NCBI GenBank assembly: GCA_028278205.1
Contig: JANQES010000119.1
Coordinates: forward strand, 1 to 64,000
Direction of reading: 5' to 3'
DNA: 64,000 bases
Origin: Rhodothermales bacterium
GTDB lineage: Bacteria > Bacteroidota > Rhodothermia > Rhodothermales > Bin80
Numbering within the stretch: the stretch's first letter is position 1; every line of letters begins with the position of its first letter. The notes under the pieces are model-generated. The model was not told where the DNA came from, ran no database searches, and worked only from the letters and a program-made list of their open reading frames with translations. Shown one piece after another: positions 26,130-34,556 of the stretch. A program made the position numbers and the translations under genes.

Positions 26130-26384
26130 ATGAGTCATCCCGAATTAATAGAGCCCCGTAGGGGCAACCTGTTTGTAGAAAGCGGACCTTCCCTAAAAAA
26201 GAAGCCCCGTAGGGGTGACTTGTTCAAAAAGGATTTGGCGGATTTTTGAACAGGCCGCTCCGGAGCCTGCCCCCTGATTCTCCCGCGAAGGCGGGAGGAA
26301 GGCAGGGGGAGCTTTTTGTTTTTAAAAGCTTTTTGCTACAAACAGGTTGCCCCTACGGGGCTCTATTAATTCGGGATGACTCAT
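26130..26384. mobile_element. 255-bp element bounded by perfect 49-bp inverted repeats (MITE-like)
   Basis: The first 49 nt (26130-26178, beginning ATGAGTCATCCCGAATTAAT) are the exact reverse complement of the last 49 nt (26336-26384). The 157-nt interior encodes nothing but is itself full of hairpins: GAAGCCCCGTAGGGG and a nested CCTGCCCCC...TCCCGC/GCGGGA...GGCAGGGGG stem. The words ACAAACAGG and GCCCCTACGGGGC reappear near 41888-41914 and 60237-60250, so parts of it are dispersed. Perfect long terminal repeats without coding capacity fit a miniature transposable element; no target-site duplication was established. Confidence 0.7.
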
Positions 26385-26412
26385 GATTGTCTACGGTTGA
26401 AGCGCGCAACAC

Positions 26413-26462
26413 CCAAAATCCCCTCTTGAGAGGGGTGCCGCGTAGCGGCGGGGTGTATTATA
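26413..26462. repeat. Small GC-rich palindrome next to the inverted-repeat element
   Basis: CCCCTCTTGAGAGGGG followed by GCCGCGTAGCGGC forms two adjacent hairpins. The layout resembles the CCCCCTTTGAAGGGGG elements at 44436 and may be a member of the same dispersed family. Confidence 0.5.
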
Positions 26463-26528
26463 CGGCGCTCAGGCGATCTACCAATCGAAGGACCCAACAG
26501 CAACGCCTGGGAGAAAAGCACCCATCGA

Positions 26529-27053
26529 TTAGCGACGACGCCAGCAGAATCCTCGCAACGCCACGACGAGGAAAACAAAAAACATCGCCTGCAAGGCCGC
26601 GACGTTGGTCGGGCCGCCGCAGAAGTCGACGTCGTCGTCCAGGAACGGCACTTCAAGAGCGAAGATGTCTTCCTCAGCGCGTTCGAGCGGTTTCGTGCGC
26701 GAGCAACTGTTGGTGCTCAACACGCCATCGTCGTTCACAATCGCATAGACCAGATAGTGTTTGCCTTGCTCGAAATACGCTCCGCACTGGGCTGAGTTGG
26801 GCGCTGTCCGGACTACGACCTGCTGCCCGACGCGCCCTTTCCAGACGTTGTCTACGTCAATCGTAGCAAAGAGATGGCCTTCGTTGATGTCCTCGGCGTC
26901 TCGCATGGTCTCGACGACGCGGCCTGCGAAAACGACATCGGCCCAGGCCGCCGCCTCTTGCGGCGTCGATGACCGGCACGAGCACGCCCAGGCCGGCTCT
27001 GCCGCCATCAAACAAACAAGCACCACGCTGCCTACCATTATGCACCGGCGCAT
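26529..27053 (-). CDS. Exported TIMP/NTR-like protein with a C-terminal membrane anchor
   Basis: This 174-residue protein has a signal peptide ending AEPAWA and a mature N-terminus CSCRSSTPQEAAAWADVVFAGRVV. That is the pattern of bacterial tissue-inhibitor-of-metalloproteinase (NTR-fold) proteins, where the first Cys is exposed after cleavage. Further Cys residues (QCGAYF, NSCSRTKPL, DFCGGP) would form disulfides. A C-terminal hydrophobic segment (FFVFLVVALRGF) with a basic tail anchors it, an arrangement like rhombo- or exosortase-processed proteins. The target is unknown. Confidence 0.7.
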   Translation of the reverse strand: MRRCIMVGSVVLVCLMAAEPAWACSCRSSTPQEAAAWADVVFAGRVVETMRDAEDINEGHLFATIDVDNVWKGRVGQQVVVRTAPNSAQCGAYFEQGKHYLVYAIVNDDGVLSTNSCSRTKPLERAEEDIFALEVPFLDDDVDFCGGPTNVAALQAMFFVFLVVALRGFCWRRR

Positions 27054-27134
27054 CGCTATTTCTCCACATTGTGTTGAAAGAATGTCTACAACTTCCTACC
27101 CTGTTGCCGGGCCGGATACCTAAGAAGTGTCATC

Positions 27135-27204
27135 GTGTTTTAGTTTGATGTAATCATTTCCAGCAAAAAAACTCAAACACGAAAACACCATAACACGAAA
27201 ACAC
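27135..27204. repeat. GTGTTTTAG-word palindrome upstream of the CoA-binding protein gene
   Basis: GTGTTTTAGTTTGATG (27135-27150) faces AAACTCAAACACGAAAACACC-type words (27169-27204). It is the same word family as at 20385, 31027 and 36603. Confidence 0.65.
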
Positions 27205-27213
27205 CCAAACCGC

Positions 27214-27633
27214 ATGCCCGACCTGAAAACTACCCTCGCCAATGCCCGGACGATTGCTGTTGTGGGTTGCTCAGACCGGCCCTCGCGCACCAGCTATGCC
27301 ATCGCCCGCTACTTGCAAGAAGCCGGCTATCGGATCATCCCGATCAATCCCAACATCAGCACGTGCCACGGCGAACCGGCCTTTCCCGATCTGCAAAGCC
27401 TCCCCGACGACGTGCGCGTCGATATTGTAGACATCTTCCGCAACCCGGCTTACACCGCCGAGATGGTGGAATCTGCCGTGGCCTATGCCGAGGCTACCGG
27501 CACGCAACCCACCGTCTGGACCCAAATCGGCGTCTCGACGAGCGAGGCGCAGCGGCTGGCCGAAGACGCCGGGCTGCCCTACGTCAAAAACCGCTGCATC
27601 ATGGTCGAGCACCGGCGGATGGGGGATGGGTAG
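27214..27633 (+). CDS. YccU-type CoA-binding protein
   Basis: This 139-residue Rossmann-fold protein of the CoA_binding_2 family has a nucleotide-binding loop VVGCSDRPSRTSYAIARYLQEAGYRIIPINPN, the DIVDIFRNPAYTAEMVE segment and the C-terminal NRCIMVEHRR. These stand-alone domains bind CoA, and their cellular task is not established. The gene is bounded on both sides by palindromic repeats. Confidence 0.88.
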   Translation: MPDLKTTLANARTIAVVGCSDRPSRTSYAIARYLQEAGYRIIPINPNISTCHGEPAFPDLQSLPDDVRVDIVDIFRNPAYTAEMVESAVAYAEATGTQPTVWTQIGVSTSEAQRLAEDAGLPYVKNRCIMVEHRRMGDG

Positions 27634-27687
27634 CGCCCTTCTCTCAACACTTTCGCAAGCTTGACCGATGACAACTAGCCAACGGCT

Positions 27688-27767
27688 GATGTCGGATGCG
27701 GGATACGAGATGCGGGATGATCTCTCCTTATCCAACATCCCGCATCCCGAATCTCGCATCTCGAATC
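27688..27767. repeat. GATGCGG heptamer-repeat palindrome
   Basis: GATGTCGGATGCGGGATACGAGATGCGG-type words (27688-27720) face AACATCCCGCATCCCGAATCTCGCATCTCG words (27734-27767), forming a long stem with a short loop downstream of the CoA-binding protein gene. Confidence 0.75.
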
Positions 27768-27923
27768 TACCTCGTAGGGTCTTGCACGCAATCAAATTCC
27801 TCCTTTTCCCTACACCACGACGCGGGTTTCTACGTCAGGCAAAGAAGCGATCCCCTTCTACGTTGGCGATATCGACCCTTTTTAACGATGTGAGGCCCGG
27901 CGCGGCGACGCCGGGACGCCTGT

Positions 27924-28796
27924 ATGAAATATCGCTTCCAGAAATTGTACGCCGATCTCGTGGCAGAAGATGGAACGGTTTGCATTGTCTACATGGCCGA
28001 GACGCATCTTTTCGGAACGATCTATCCGCACGCCGGCCTCGAACTCTACTGGCCGGACGGACACCATGAAGTGTGCCGGGCTGAATGCTGGAAAGATGCG
28101 CCGCCCCGGATGAACCGCTTCTACTTCGACGTGCCGGGCGGCCCGTTCATCTACGACTTCGACGTCCAACACGCCGACTGGGCGCCGGGCACCGCCCCCG
28201 CCGACGGCCTGGACTGGTCCGTGCGTTTTGCGCGGTCGCAGGCCGAGGCGCGCTGGCTGGGCAATCCGGCGCGGCCCCGCCTGTGTGGCGCCGGCTATGC
28301 CGACTTCGTAGACCTGCGCCGCCTGCCGCGCAGCCTCGGCCTGCAACGGCTCGACTGGGGCCGCATTCACTGGCCTAACCAGACGACCTTCCTCTTCAAC
28401 GCCCTCCGCTTCCGCGACGGCGGTGCCTGGCAGCGCATGGCCTGGTGGTCGCCCAACGGGTTTTATGCCTCTGATCACCCCTTCGCCTTCGTCGAAGCCG
28501 ACGGGGCGATGCATCTGATGCTGCCCGACGAGGTGATCACGCTGAGACCCGTGCGGGTGCTGCACGAAGGCCCGGCGCTCAACCCGACACGCTTTCCGCA
28601 TCGTCTAGAACGACTGATCGCACGGGCCGCCGCCGGCCCCGTCCGGGAAACACGATGGCTGAGCCAGGCCGAAGGCTCCCCCCTGACACCCTCCGAGCCG
28701 GGATGGGCTATCCACGAACGCGTCTTTTTCGGCGCATCTGCGCAGGAAACCTTCGCGGAGCATCCAGAGGACAAAAAGAGCATGATCGTTTGGTAA
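27924..28796 (+). CDS. Unrecognised protein of 290 residues
   Basis: I do not recognise the family. The protein has no signal peptide and is rich in aromatic residues. Beta-strand-like segments (ETHLFGTIYPHAGLELYWPDGHHEVCRAECW, FLFNALRFRDGGAWQRMAWWSPNGFYASDHPFAFV) recall lipocalin/CrtC-like barrels acting on hydrophobic substrates, but no defining motif is visible. The reading frame is long with sensible codon use, so it is likely real. The start is the first ATG after the upstream repeat. Confidence 0.6.
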   Translation: MKYRFQKLYADLVAEDGTVCIVYMAETHLFGTIYPHAGLELYWPDGHHEVCRAECWKDAPPRMNRFYFDVPGGPFIYDFDVQHADWAPGTAPADGLDWSVRFARSQAEARWLGNPARPRLCGAGYADFVDLRRLPRSLGLQRLDWGRIHWPNQTTFLFNALRFRDGGAWQRMAWWSPNGFYASDHPFAFVEADGAMHLMLPDEVITLRPVRVLHEGPALNPTRFPHRLERLIARAAAGPVRETRWLSQAEGSPLTPSEPGWAIHERVFFGASAQETFAEHPEDKKSMIVW

Positions 28797-28813
28797 ATGC
28801 GACATTTCCATAA

Positions 28814-29050
28814 ACAAGCGGCTGGGGCCGGCTCTTCGCCCGCGAGACCCTGCCAAAGCTAACCCACCTCAAAGTCATCAGCCACGACCACCGGCGCACG
28901 GCGCGGCCCAAATTCTGGTGGTTCCCCTACGCCCGCCACCATTTCGATCTGACGCTGGCGCTCAACGCCTTCCTCTTCGGCCAGAAAAACACGACCACGC
29001 GCCGCCGCCTTGGATCGGCGCTCTGGCGGTACCTTGTGCGCAGAAAGTGA
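28814..29050 (+). pseudogene. Possible C-terminal fragment of a lost gene
   Basis: An open frame of 78 codons without a start codon follows an in-frame TAA and ends in TGA. Its translation (GWGRLFARETLPKLTHLKVISHDH, FWWFPYARHHFDLTLALNAF, RRLGSALWRYLVRRK) looks protein-like and basic at the end. It is in another frame from the preceding gene. It could be a remnant of a deleted gene; the family is unknown. Confidence 0.35.
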
Positions 29051-29083
29051 CTCGACACCTCGGAACCAAGTGTATCGATTTGA

Positions 29084-29112
29084 ATTTTACACGTGTATTG
29101 TACGTGTAAAAT
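29084..29112. promoter_or_regulatory. Palindromic operator of the toxin-antitoxin locus
   Basis: ATTTTACACGT and its exact complement ACGTGTAAAAT flank GTATTGT, ending 11 nt before the antitoxin ATG. Such palindromes are typical autoregulatory sites for antitoxin or antitoxin-toxin complexes, and TAAAAT in the right arm could be a -10 box. Confidence 0.65.
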
Positions 29113-29123
29113 GCCCCGACATC

Positions 29124-29426
29124 ATGACAAAAAAGCTTACCATCACCCTGGATGAGGCCGTTTATGAGGGGCTCTACCGCGTGGTCGGACCTCGGCGCAT
29201 CAGTCGTTTCATCGAACAACTGGTGCGACCTCACGTCATCGACGAGGATCTAGAAGCCGCCTACGCAGAGATGGCACAAGACGAGGAGCGTGAGACAGAG
29301 GCCCTCGAATGGTCCGACGCCTTAATCAACGACGTGAGCGATGAAACGCGGCGAAGTCTGGTGGGTCAATTTCGATCCATCCGTCGGTGGGGAAATCCGG
29401 AAGAAGCGTCCGGCGATTTATCGTGA
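29124..29426 (+). CDS. Antitoxin of a MazEF-like pair
   Basis: The 100-residue frame has a short N-terminal strand and helices (MTKKLTITLDEAVYEGLYRVVGPRRISRFIEQLVRPHVI), as in ribbon-helix-helix antitoxins. An acidic region (EDLEAAYAEMAQDEERETEALEW) would embrace the toxin. The normal C-terminus is probably near WSDALINDVSDE; beyond that it reads through into the overlapping toxin start. The palindrome upstream is its likely operator. It overlaps the mazF start at 29341. Confidence 0.75.
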   Translation: MTKKLTITLDEAVYEGLYRVVGPRRISRFIEQLVRPHVIDEDLEAAYAEMAQDEERETEALEWSDALINDVSDETRRSLVGQFRSIRRWGNPEEASGDLS

Positions 29427-29662
29427 GCAACGATGCCTCCAACCGGCATCTGAATCGCGTTCAGGTCGTACCCCTGACGACAAAAACAGGCCGGCTCTTT
29501 CCCAGTGAAGTCTACGTCACGTTCAAGGGAACGCATCGAAAAGCAATGGCCGATCAACTCACCACGGCAAGCAAGCAACGATTGTTAAATAAAGCGGGAG
29601 AAATCTCATCCTCCGATATGACGGCTGTCGAGCAAGCAATTCGAACACAGCTCGGCCTGTAG
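29341..29662 (+). pseudogene. mazF: MazF-type endoribonuclease toxin with a frameshift
   Basis: The ATG overlaps the antitoxin frame. Translation gives MKRGEVWWVNFDPSVGGEIRKKRPAI, the classic MazF/PemK start. The frame is then lost at the TTT run 29417-29419. Removing one T restores IVSNDASNRHLNRVQVVPLTTKTGRLFPSEVYV and the C-terminal MADQLTTASKQRLLNKAGEIS up to TAG. The corrected protein would be about 106 residues, normal for MazF, which cleaves mRNA. As written, the toxin is broken while the antitoxin is intact. Sequencing error in a homopolymer is possible. Confidence 0.8.
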
Positions 29663-29673
29663 CACTATCCTGT

Positions 29674-30474
29674 ATGCCCTCCCCCGAAGCCCTCAAAGCC
29701 TACCTCGACGATCTCGTAGCGCGGTTCGAGCAACCCGCCTTCATCCAGGACGACCCCATCGCCATCCCGCACGGCTTCGACGACCCGCGTGATCAGGAAG
29801 TTATCGGGCTCTACGCAGCGATTCTGGCCTGGGGACGCCGCGCGACGATCCTAAAAAAGATGGCCGAACTCTGCGAGCGGATGCGCTATCGCCCCTATCG
29901 CTTCGTGAGCGACTTCGACGAGGGCCGCGACGCCGAACGGATCGCCACGTTCAAACACCGCACGTTCCAGCCCATCGACGCGTTGTGGTTCACCAAAAAC
30001 CTGAGCCGGGCGCTGCGCGAGCACGAAACGGTGGAGGCGCTCTTTACCCGCCACCTGCCCGGCGATGCCGAAGACGTGGGCGCGGCCATCCAGGGCTTCA
30101 GCGAGATGATGATGACGATAGCGCCGGAGACGCCGCTGCGGCTGCGCAAACATCTGGCAAGGCCGGCGTCGGGCAGCGCGTGCAAACGCCTGTGTATGTA
30201 CCTCCGGTGGATGGTGCGCCCCGGCCCCGTAGATCTGGGCATCTGGCCGGCCATCCACCCCCGTCAACTCGTCCTCCCGCTCGACGTGCATTCGGCGCGG
30301 CAGGCACGCGCGCTGGGGTTGGTCACACGAAAAGCCAACGACTGGCAGGCCGTCCTCGAATTAACACATCGCTGCCGCCGTCTCTGCACCGACGACCCCA
30401 CCCGCTACGACTTTGCCTTCTTCGGCGTAGGCGCCTACGGCATGCCGCTGGATGATCGGTTTATTGAGGGTTGA
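29674..30474 (+). CDS. TIGR02757 family protein
   Basis: This 266-residue protein matches the TIGR02757 (DUF2400) family from end to end: DPIAIPHGFDDPRDQEVIGLYAAILAWGRRATILKK, HRTFQPIDALWFTKNL, KRLCMYLRWMVRP, LVLPLDVHSARQARALGL and DPTRYDFAFFGVGAYG. The LDVH..R segment and helical make-up suggest a DNA-glycosylase-like fold, but no activity is established. It begins 12 nt after the mazF stop. Confidence 0.88.
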   Translation: MPSPEALKAYLDDLVARFEQPAFIQDDPIAIPHGFDDPRDQEVIGLYAAILAWGRRATILKKMAELCERMRYRPYRFVSDFDEGRDAERIATFKHRTFQPIDALWFTKNLSRALREHETVEALFTRHLPGDAEDVGAAIQGFSEMMMTIAPETPLRLRKHLARPASGSACKRLCMYLRWMVRPGPVDLGIWPAIHPRQLVLPLDVHSARQARALGLVTRKANDWQAVLELTHRCRRLCTDDPTRYDFAFFGVGAYGMPLDDRFIEG

Positions 30475-30517
30475 TTTGACAGGAGGGTGGCTCACATGAG
30501 TCCTGTCTCTACGTCGT

Positions 30518-31018
30518 CTACCCGCGCGAATCGAGCTTGTCGCCGAGGCGGCGGTAGCTGCGGTCGAAATAGACGAGGGGCGATCCTTCGACGCCTGCCT
30601 GGATGTCGAGAACCTGGCCGACGACGAGGGTGTGATCGCCGGCGGGGTGGTTGGCGTAGTGGGTGCAGAAGAAGATGGCGAGGGCGTCTTCGAGGATGGG
30701 GGTGCCGTTGGCGTCGAGGCTGTAGGGGATCGTGGCGAACTGCTCCTGGCCGCTGCGGTCCGGAATGGCAAAATTGTTCGAGAGTGGGGCCTGCCGGTCC
30801 GAGAGGAGATGCACCACAAAATGCTCGACACTGGTGATCAGGTCGTGCATCTGCGCGTCGAGCGCCACGTTGAAAGAAATCAGCGGCGGGTCGAGCGAGA
30901 CACTCGTGAACGACCCGACGGTCATCCCGCGCATCTCATCCGGCCCGGCGGCCGTCACGACGGTGACGGGCGAAGGCACCCGGCGCATCGTCACCCGAAG
31001 TTTATCCCCGTCGATCAT
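30518..31018 (-). CDS. Flavin reductase-like FMN-binding protein
   Basis: This 166-residue split-barrel flavoprotein has an N-terminal RRVPSPVTVVTAAG, the FMN-binding signature MRGMTVGSFTSVSLDPPLISFNV, and C-terminal GDHTLVVGQVLDIQ with PLVYFDRSYRRLG. These proteins reduce free flavin with NAD(P)H, often to supply a monooxygenase. No partner monooxygenase is adjacent. The gene converges with the TIGR02757 gene. Confidence 0.9.
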   Translation of the reverse strand: MIDGDKLRVTMRRVPSPVTVVTAAGPDEMRGMTVGSFTSVSLDPPLISFNVALDAQMHDLITSVEHFVVHLLSDRQAPLSNNFAIPDRSGQEQFATIPYSLDANGTPILEDALAIFFCTHYANHPAGDHTLVVGQVLDIQAGVEGSPLVYFDRSYRRLGDKLDSRG

Positions 31019-31026
31019 CGCTGGTT

Positions 31027-31146
31027 TGTGTTTAGTGTTTCAGTGTTATGGTGTTGTGGTGTTATGGTGTTATGGTGTTATAGTGTTTTAGTGCGCTTTC
31101 ACCATAACACTAAAACACTATAACACCGTAACACTAAAACACCATA
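31027..31146. repeat. Long GTGTTATG-word hairpin
   Basis: About eight GTGTTATG/GTGTTTAG words (31027-31093) face CACCATAACACTAAAACAC-type words (31100-31146) with only a short loop. It is the longest of the word-built hairpins here, lying between the flavin reductase start and the dnaJ end. Confidence 0.8.
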
Positions 31147-31153
31147 AAAACAG

Positions 31154-31186
31154 AACGGCACGCCTCCAACGGAGAGGCATGCCGCC
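31154..31186 (-). terminator. Intrinsic terminator of the hrcA-grpE-dnaJ operon
   Basis: On the minus strand CGGCATGCCTC pairs with GAGGCGTGCCG (one mismatch) and is followed by TTCTGTTTTTA. It lies about 25 nt past the dnaJ stop. Confidence 0.7.
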
Positions 31187-31211
31187 GTGTTTCGGAAGCC
31201 GGGCACAGCGC

Positions 31212-32384
31212 TTACGTAAAGACATCCTTGACCCGGCTGAAGAAAGATTTGCGGCCTTCTTCGAGGTCCGGCTTGGGTTCGAACGAAGGCGAAGTGCGCA
31301 ATTTTTCAAGGATGTCGCGCTCCTCGTCGGTCAGCGCGCGCGGTGTCCAGACGTGGATGCGGATGAGTTGATCGCCTTTGCGGTTGCTGTTGAGTTCGGG
31401 CAGGCCGCGTCCGCGCATCCGGAGGATCTTGCCCGGCTGGGTGCCGGCATCGATCTGGATGCGCGCGCGCCCTTTGAGCGTAGGCACCTCCACCTCCGTG
31501 CCGAGGGCGGCATCAGGGAACGAGATGAAACAGTCGTGATAGATATCGACGCCGTCGCGGACGAAGTCGTCGCTGGGCACTTCTTCGATCTCGATGCGGA
31601 GGTCGCCGGGGGCGCCGCCCCGGATGCCGGCGTTGCCGCCGCCACGCATACTGAGGTAGTTACCCTCGACGACGCCGGGCGGCACCGACACGGTGATGGT
31701 CTCTTCGCCCTTGGCGCGGCCTTGCCCGCCGCAGGTGCTGCATTTTTGTTGGATAATCTGCCCTTCGCCCATACACGTCGGGCAGGTCTGCACGCTGACG
31801 ATCTGGCCCAGGACCGTCTGCCGGGCCTGACGGATTTCGCCGACGCCGTTGCACGTGGTACACGAGGCATAGCCGCCGCTGCCGCCTTCGGCCCCGCTGC
31901 CGCTGCACGTCTCGCACTGGACAAACTTACGGACCTTGATCTTTTTATCGGTCCCCTCGGCGATCTCTTCGAGCGTCAGGGGCAGTTGGATGCGCAGGGC
32001 TTCGCCCCGGCGGCCCCGGCTGCGTTGCCGCGCGCGGGTGCGCCCGCCGCCGCCGCCGAAGAAATCTTCGAAGATGCTGCCGCCCCCCCCACCGCCGAAG
32101 ATGTCGCTGAAAGCGCTGAAGATGTCGTTGATGTCCTGGAAGCCCGCGCCGCCGCCGACCCCGTTACGCACGCCGGCATGCCCGAACCGGTCATAGCGCG
32201 CCCGCTTGTTGGCGTCGGAGAGCACCTCGTAGGCTTCGGCGGCCTCTTTGAAGTTGGCTTCGGCTTCTTTATCGCCGGGGTTGCGGTCGGGGTGATACTT
32301 GAGCGCCTGCTTGCGATAGGCTTTCTTCAACACCTCCGGCGAGGCATCCCGTTCAACACCCAGTATTTCGTAGTAATCTCTCAT
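31212..32384 (-). CDS. dnaJ: Chaperone DnaJ
   Basis: This 390-residue type I J-protein stimulates DnaK ATPase. The J domain has the HPD motif (YHPDRNPGD) at about residues 30-36. A Gly/Phe-rich linker follows, and then four zinc-binding CxxCxGxG repeats ([32 protein letters not shown]) and the C-terminal substrate-binding domains. It is the last gene of the heat-shock operon, downstream of grpE across a TGGTCAC repeat. dnaK itself is not in the window. Confidence 0.97.
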   Translation of the reverse strand: MRDYYEILGVERDASPEVLKKAYRKQALKYHPDRNPGDKEAEANFKEAAEAYEVLSDANKRARYDRFGHAGVRNGVGGGAGFQDINDIFSAFSDIFGGGGGGSIFEDFFGGGGGRTRARQRSRGRRGEALRIQLPLTLEEIAEGTDKKIKVRKFVQCETCSGSGAEGGSGGYASCTTCNGVGEIRQARQTVLGQIVSVQTCPTCMGEGQIIQQKCSTCGGQGRAKGEETITVSVPPGVVEGNYLSMRGGGNAGIRGGAPGDLRIEIEEVPSDDFVRDGVDIYHDCFISFPDAALGTEVEVPTLKGRARIQIDAGTQPGKILRMRGRGLPELNSNRKGDQLIRIHVWTPRALTDEERDILEKLRTSPSFEPKPDLEEGRKSFFSRVKDVFT

Positions 32385-32390
32385 GGTTTG

Positions 32391-32467
32391 TCACTGGTCA
32401 CTGGTCATGAGTCACTGGTCACTGGTCATTAGAAAAAACCAGTGACCAGTGACTCATGACCCATGAC
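32391..32467. repeat. TGGTCAC heptamer-repeat palindrome between grpE and dnaJ
   Basis: TCACTGGTCACTGGTCATGAG-type words (32391-32429) face ACCAGTGACCAGTGACTCATGACC words (32438-32467) around a short A-rich loop. It has the same word as at 9970 and sits inside an operon, so it may attenuate dnaJ expression. Confidence 0.75.
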
Positions 32468-32485
32468 GGCGAGCGCAGCGAGCCC

Positions 32486-33166
32486 TCAAGCCGCCACGAT
32501 GACTTTGGAATGACGCAACACCCGGTCGCCCAGACGATAGCCGCGTTGTATTTCCTGCAAGACGATGCCCGGTGCCGTGCCGTCGGGGGCCGGCATTTGC
32601 ATCATCGCCTCGTGCAGATGTTCGTCGAAGGGTTGCCCTACGGCTTCGATGTATTCTACGCCGAGTTTCTTGAGCGCTTCGGCAAAATTCTTATACACCA
32701 GATCGACGCCCTCTTTGAGCGCCTTGTAGGCCGGGCCGGGCGTCTCCTGCTGCTCTACCTGCTCCGACGCATCGAGCGACCGGCGGAAGTCATCGAGCAC
32801 AGTGAGCATCGGTTCGATGACGGGGATGCGCGCGCGCTGCGCCCATTCGGCCCGCTCGCGCTCGGTCCGGCGGCGAAAATTCTGATATTCGGCAGCCTGA
32901 CGCAGCAGTTGGTCTTTCGTCTTGCGCAGTTCGTCCGCGAGTTGCTCAAGCGGGTCTACCGGCTGAGCCGGGGGCGGTGCCTCGTCGGTAGCTTCTGCTT
33001 CGGCAACAGCCGCTTCTTCGGAAACCGCTGTTTCGGAGGGGGCCGCTTCGGAGGACGCTGTTTCGGAAGCCGCTGCTTCGGAGGATGCCTGTGCCGGCTC
33101 GGCTGCAAGCTCATCGGCGGCGGCTTCGGCCTCGTTCATCTGCCCGTTAACGTCTTTTTTACCCAT
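32486..33166 (-). CDS. grpE: Nucleotide exchange factor GrpE
   Basis: This 226-residue protein promotes ADP release from DnaK. A long acidic N-terminus is low-complexity, with Ala/Ser/Glu repeats (EAAASETASSEAAPSE) to about residue 65. The GrpE coiled coil follows (QLADELRKTKDQLLRQAAEYQNFRRRTERER), and the C-terminal beta domain ends in PGIVLQEIQRGYRLGDRVLRHSKVIVA, the family signature. It is 28 nt downstream of hrcA. Confidence 0.96.
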   Translation of the reverse strand: MGKKDVNGQMNEAEAAADELAAEPAQASSEAAASETASSEAAPSETAVSEEAAVAEAEATDEAPPPAQPVDPLEQLADELRKTKDQLLRQAAEYQNFRRRTERERAEWAQRARIPVIEPMLTVLDDFRRSLDASEQVEQQETPGPAYKALKEGVDLVYKNFAEALKKLGVEYIEAVGQPFDEHLHEAMMQMPAPDGTAPGIVLQEIQRGYRLGDRVLRHSKVIVAA

Positions 33167-33194
33167 TTATCAGGAGGCTGTTATCGTGTTCTTT

Positions 33195-34274
33195 TTAACT
33201 GGGAGTATCGAGAAAAGGATTGTTCAACAGCATGGCCATGTTCTCGACCAGCGCCACGACCCGTTCGTAATCCATCCGCATCGGACCGAGGATGCCTACG
33301 GTGCCGACGGTCTCGCCGACCTGATACTGCGCCGTGACAATCGAGTATTTCTCAGCCTTCTCGTCGCTGTTCTCGCTGCCGATGCTCACAACAGCCTGCC
33401 CCAACGCCGCAGACGGCTCGGTATGCTGCTCTTCGAATAGCTGGACGATATAGCCTTCGTTCTCGATCAATTCGATCAGACGGCGCACGTCCTCGGTCTC
33501 TTGAAATTCGGGTTGGGTGAGCAGTTGCTGGGCGCCGCCGTGGCTCAGGCGTCCCTCTGCCGGCTCGCTGAACAACATCGCCGACTCGCTCAAGATCAAG
33601 CGGACGATGCCGGTGCGGTCGTCGTCGAGGTCGCGGGTGCGGCGGGCGCAGGAGCGGCGGATCTCTTCGAGGCGCAGACCGCTGAGCCGTTCGTTGAGAA
33701 TCGCCACGATGCGGTCGAGGTCGCGGCGTTTGAACGTCACTTCCATCTCGAAGATGATCGTCTTGACCAACCCGCTGCGGACGCTGATGACGATCATGAC
33801 CCGCGACGAAGACAACGGCACCACCTCAAGCCGTTCGAGCACGCCGGTCGAAAGCCGGGGGCTGAGCACCACGCCGAAGAGGTTCGACATCCGGCCCAAC
33901 AGGCGCGAACTCTGCCGAAACAGCTCGTCGGTGTCGCCCATGAGTTGGTCGAGCTTAGCCTTGAGCAACCGCTTTTCGGGGACGGTCAGCTCCGGCATAT
34001 CCATCAACTCATCGACGAAGGCGCGGTAGCCCAACTGCGTGGGCATCCGGCCTGCCGAGGTATAGGGATGGCGGAGGTAGCCGAGCTCCTCCAGGTCGCT
34101 CATCGTATTGCGGATGGAGGCCGGGCTGAGTCCGAGCGGATAGTGCTTCGCCAGCGTCCGCGAGCCGACCGGCCCGGCAGTATCGATAAAGCTCCGCACG
34201 ATCAGGCGCAGGATCATCTGCTCCCGTTCACTCAAAGGGCTCGATGACTGGTATGTCGATCTAGAATCCTTCAC
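33195..34274 (-). CDS. hrcA: Heat-inducible transcription repressor HrcA
   Basis: This 359-residue repressor has the N-terminal winged helix (REQMILRLIVRSFIDTAGPVGSRTLAKHYPLGLSPASIRNTMSDLEELGYL), followed by HTSAGRMPTQLGYR-like and the GAF-like sensor region ending VGTVGILGPMRMDYERVVALVENM, as in HrcA. HrcA represses class I heat-shock operons through CIRCE. It heads the hrcA-grpE-dnaJ operon. I could not find a TTAGCACTC-N9-GAGTGCTAA element in the 280 nt upstream. Confidence 0.95.
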   Translation of the reverse strand: MKDSRSTYQSSSPLSEREQMILRLIVRSFIDTAGPVGSRTLAKHYPLGLSPASIRNTMSDLEELGYLRHPYTSAGRMPTQLGYRAFVDELMDMPELTVPEKRLLKAKLDQLMGDTDELFRQSSRLLGRMSNLFGVVLSPRLSTGVLERLEVVPLSSSRVMIVISVRSGLVKTIIFEMEVTFKRRDLDRIVAILNERLSGLRLEEIRRSCARRTRDLDDDRTGIVRLILSESAMLFSEPAEGRLSHGGAQQLLTQPEFQETEDVRRLIELIENEGYIVQLFEEQHTEPSAALGQAVVSIGSENSDEKAEKYSIVTAQYQVGETVGTVGILGPMRMDYERVVALVENMAMLLNNPFLDTPS

Positions 34275-34473
34275 GATAGCTGCTCTTTAGCAAAAGCCTT
34301 GCCGCGCCGGATAAAATAGGACGAAACGGCAGAGCGTGCCAGCCTGATCATAGCCGGCCCTGCCGTCTCGGTCATCCTGGCAGAATTTCGTGTCACGTTT
34401 CACGATCCAGAATCATACCCCGCCGCCATCGACGTAGTTTCGCTGCGCAGACGCCGGATTCTTCTAAGCACAG

Positions 34474-34507
34474 AAAAGCACCGCCCTGCATGCAGAACGG
34501 TGCTTTT
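34474..34507 (-). terminator. Intrinsic terminator after the Arg-rich protein gene
   Basis: AAAAGCACCG and CGGTGCTTTT are exact inverted 10-mers around a 14-nt loop that itself contains CTGCATGCAG. On the minus strand it ends in TTTT, about 50 nt past the stop of the gene at 34557. Confidence 0.75.
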
Positions 34508-34556
34508 CAAGCAAGACAACTTCGGTGAGACTCACACCCACCCTGCCTTATTTATC

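Noticed and set aside
25943-26161. 72-residue frame upstream of the 255-bp inverted-repeat element
   Set aside because: It runs into the terminal repeat of the element and has no recognisable sequence features.
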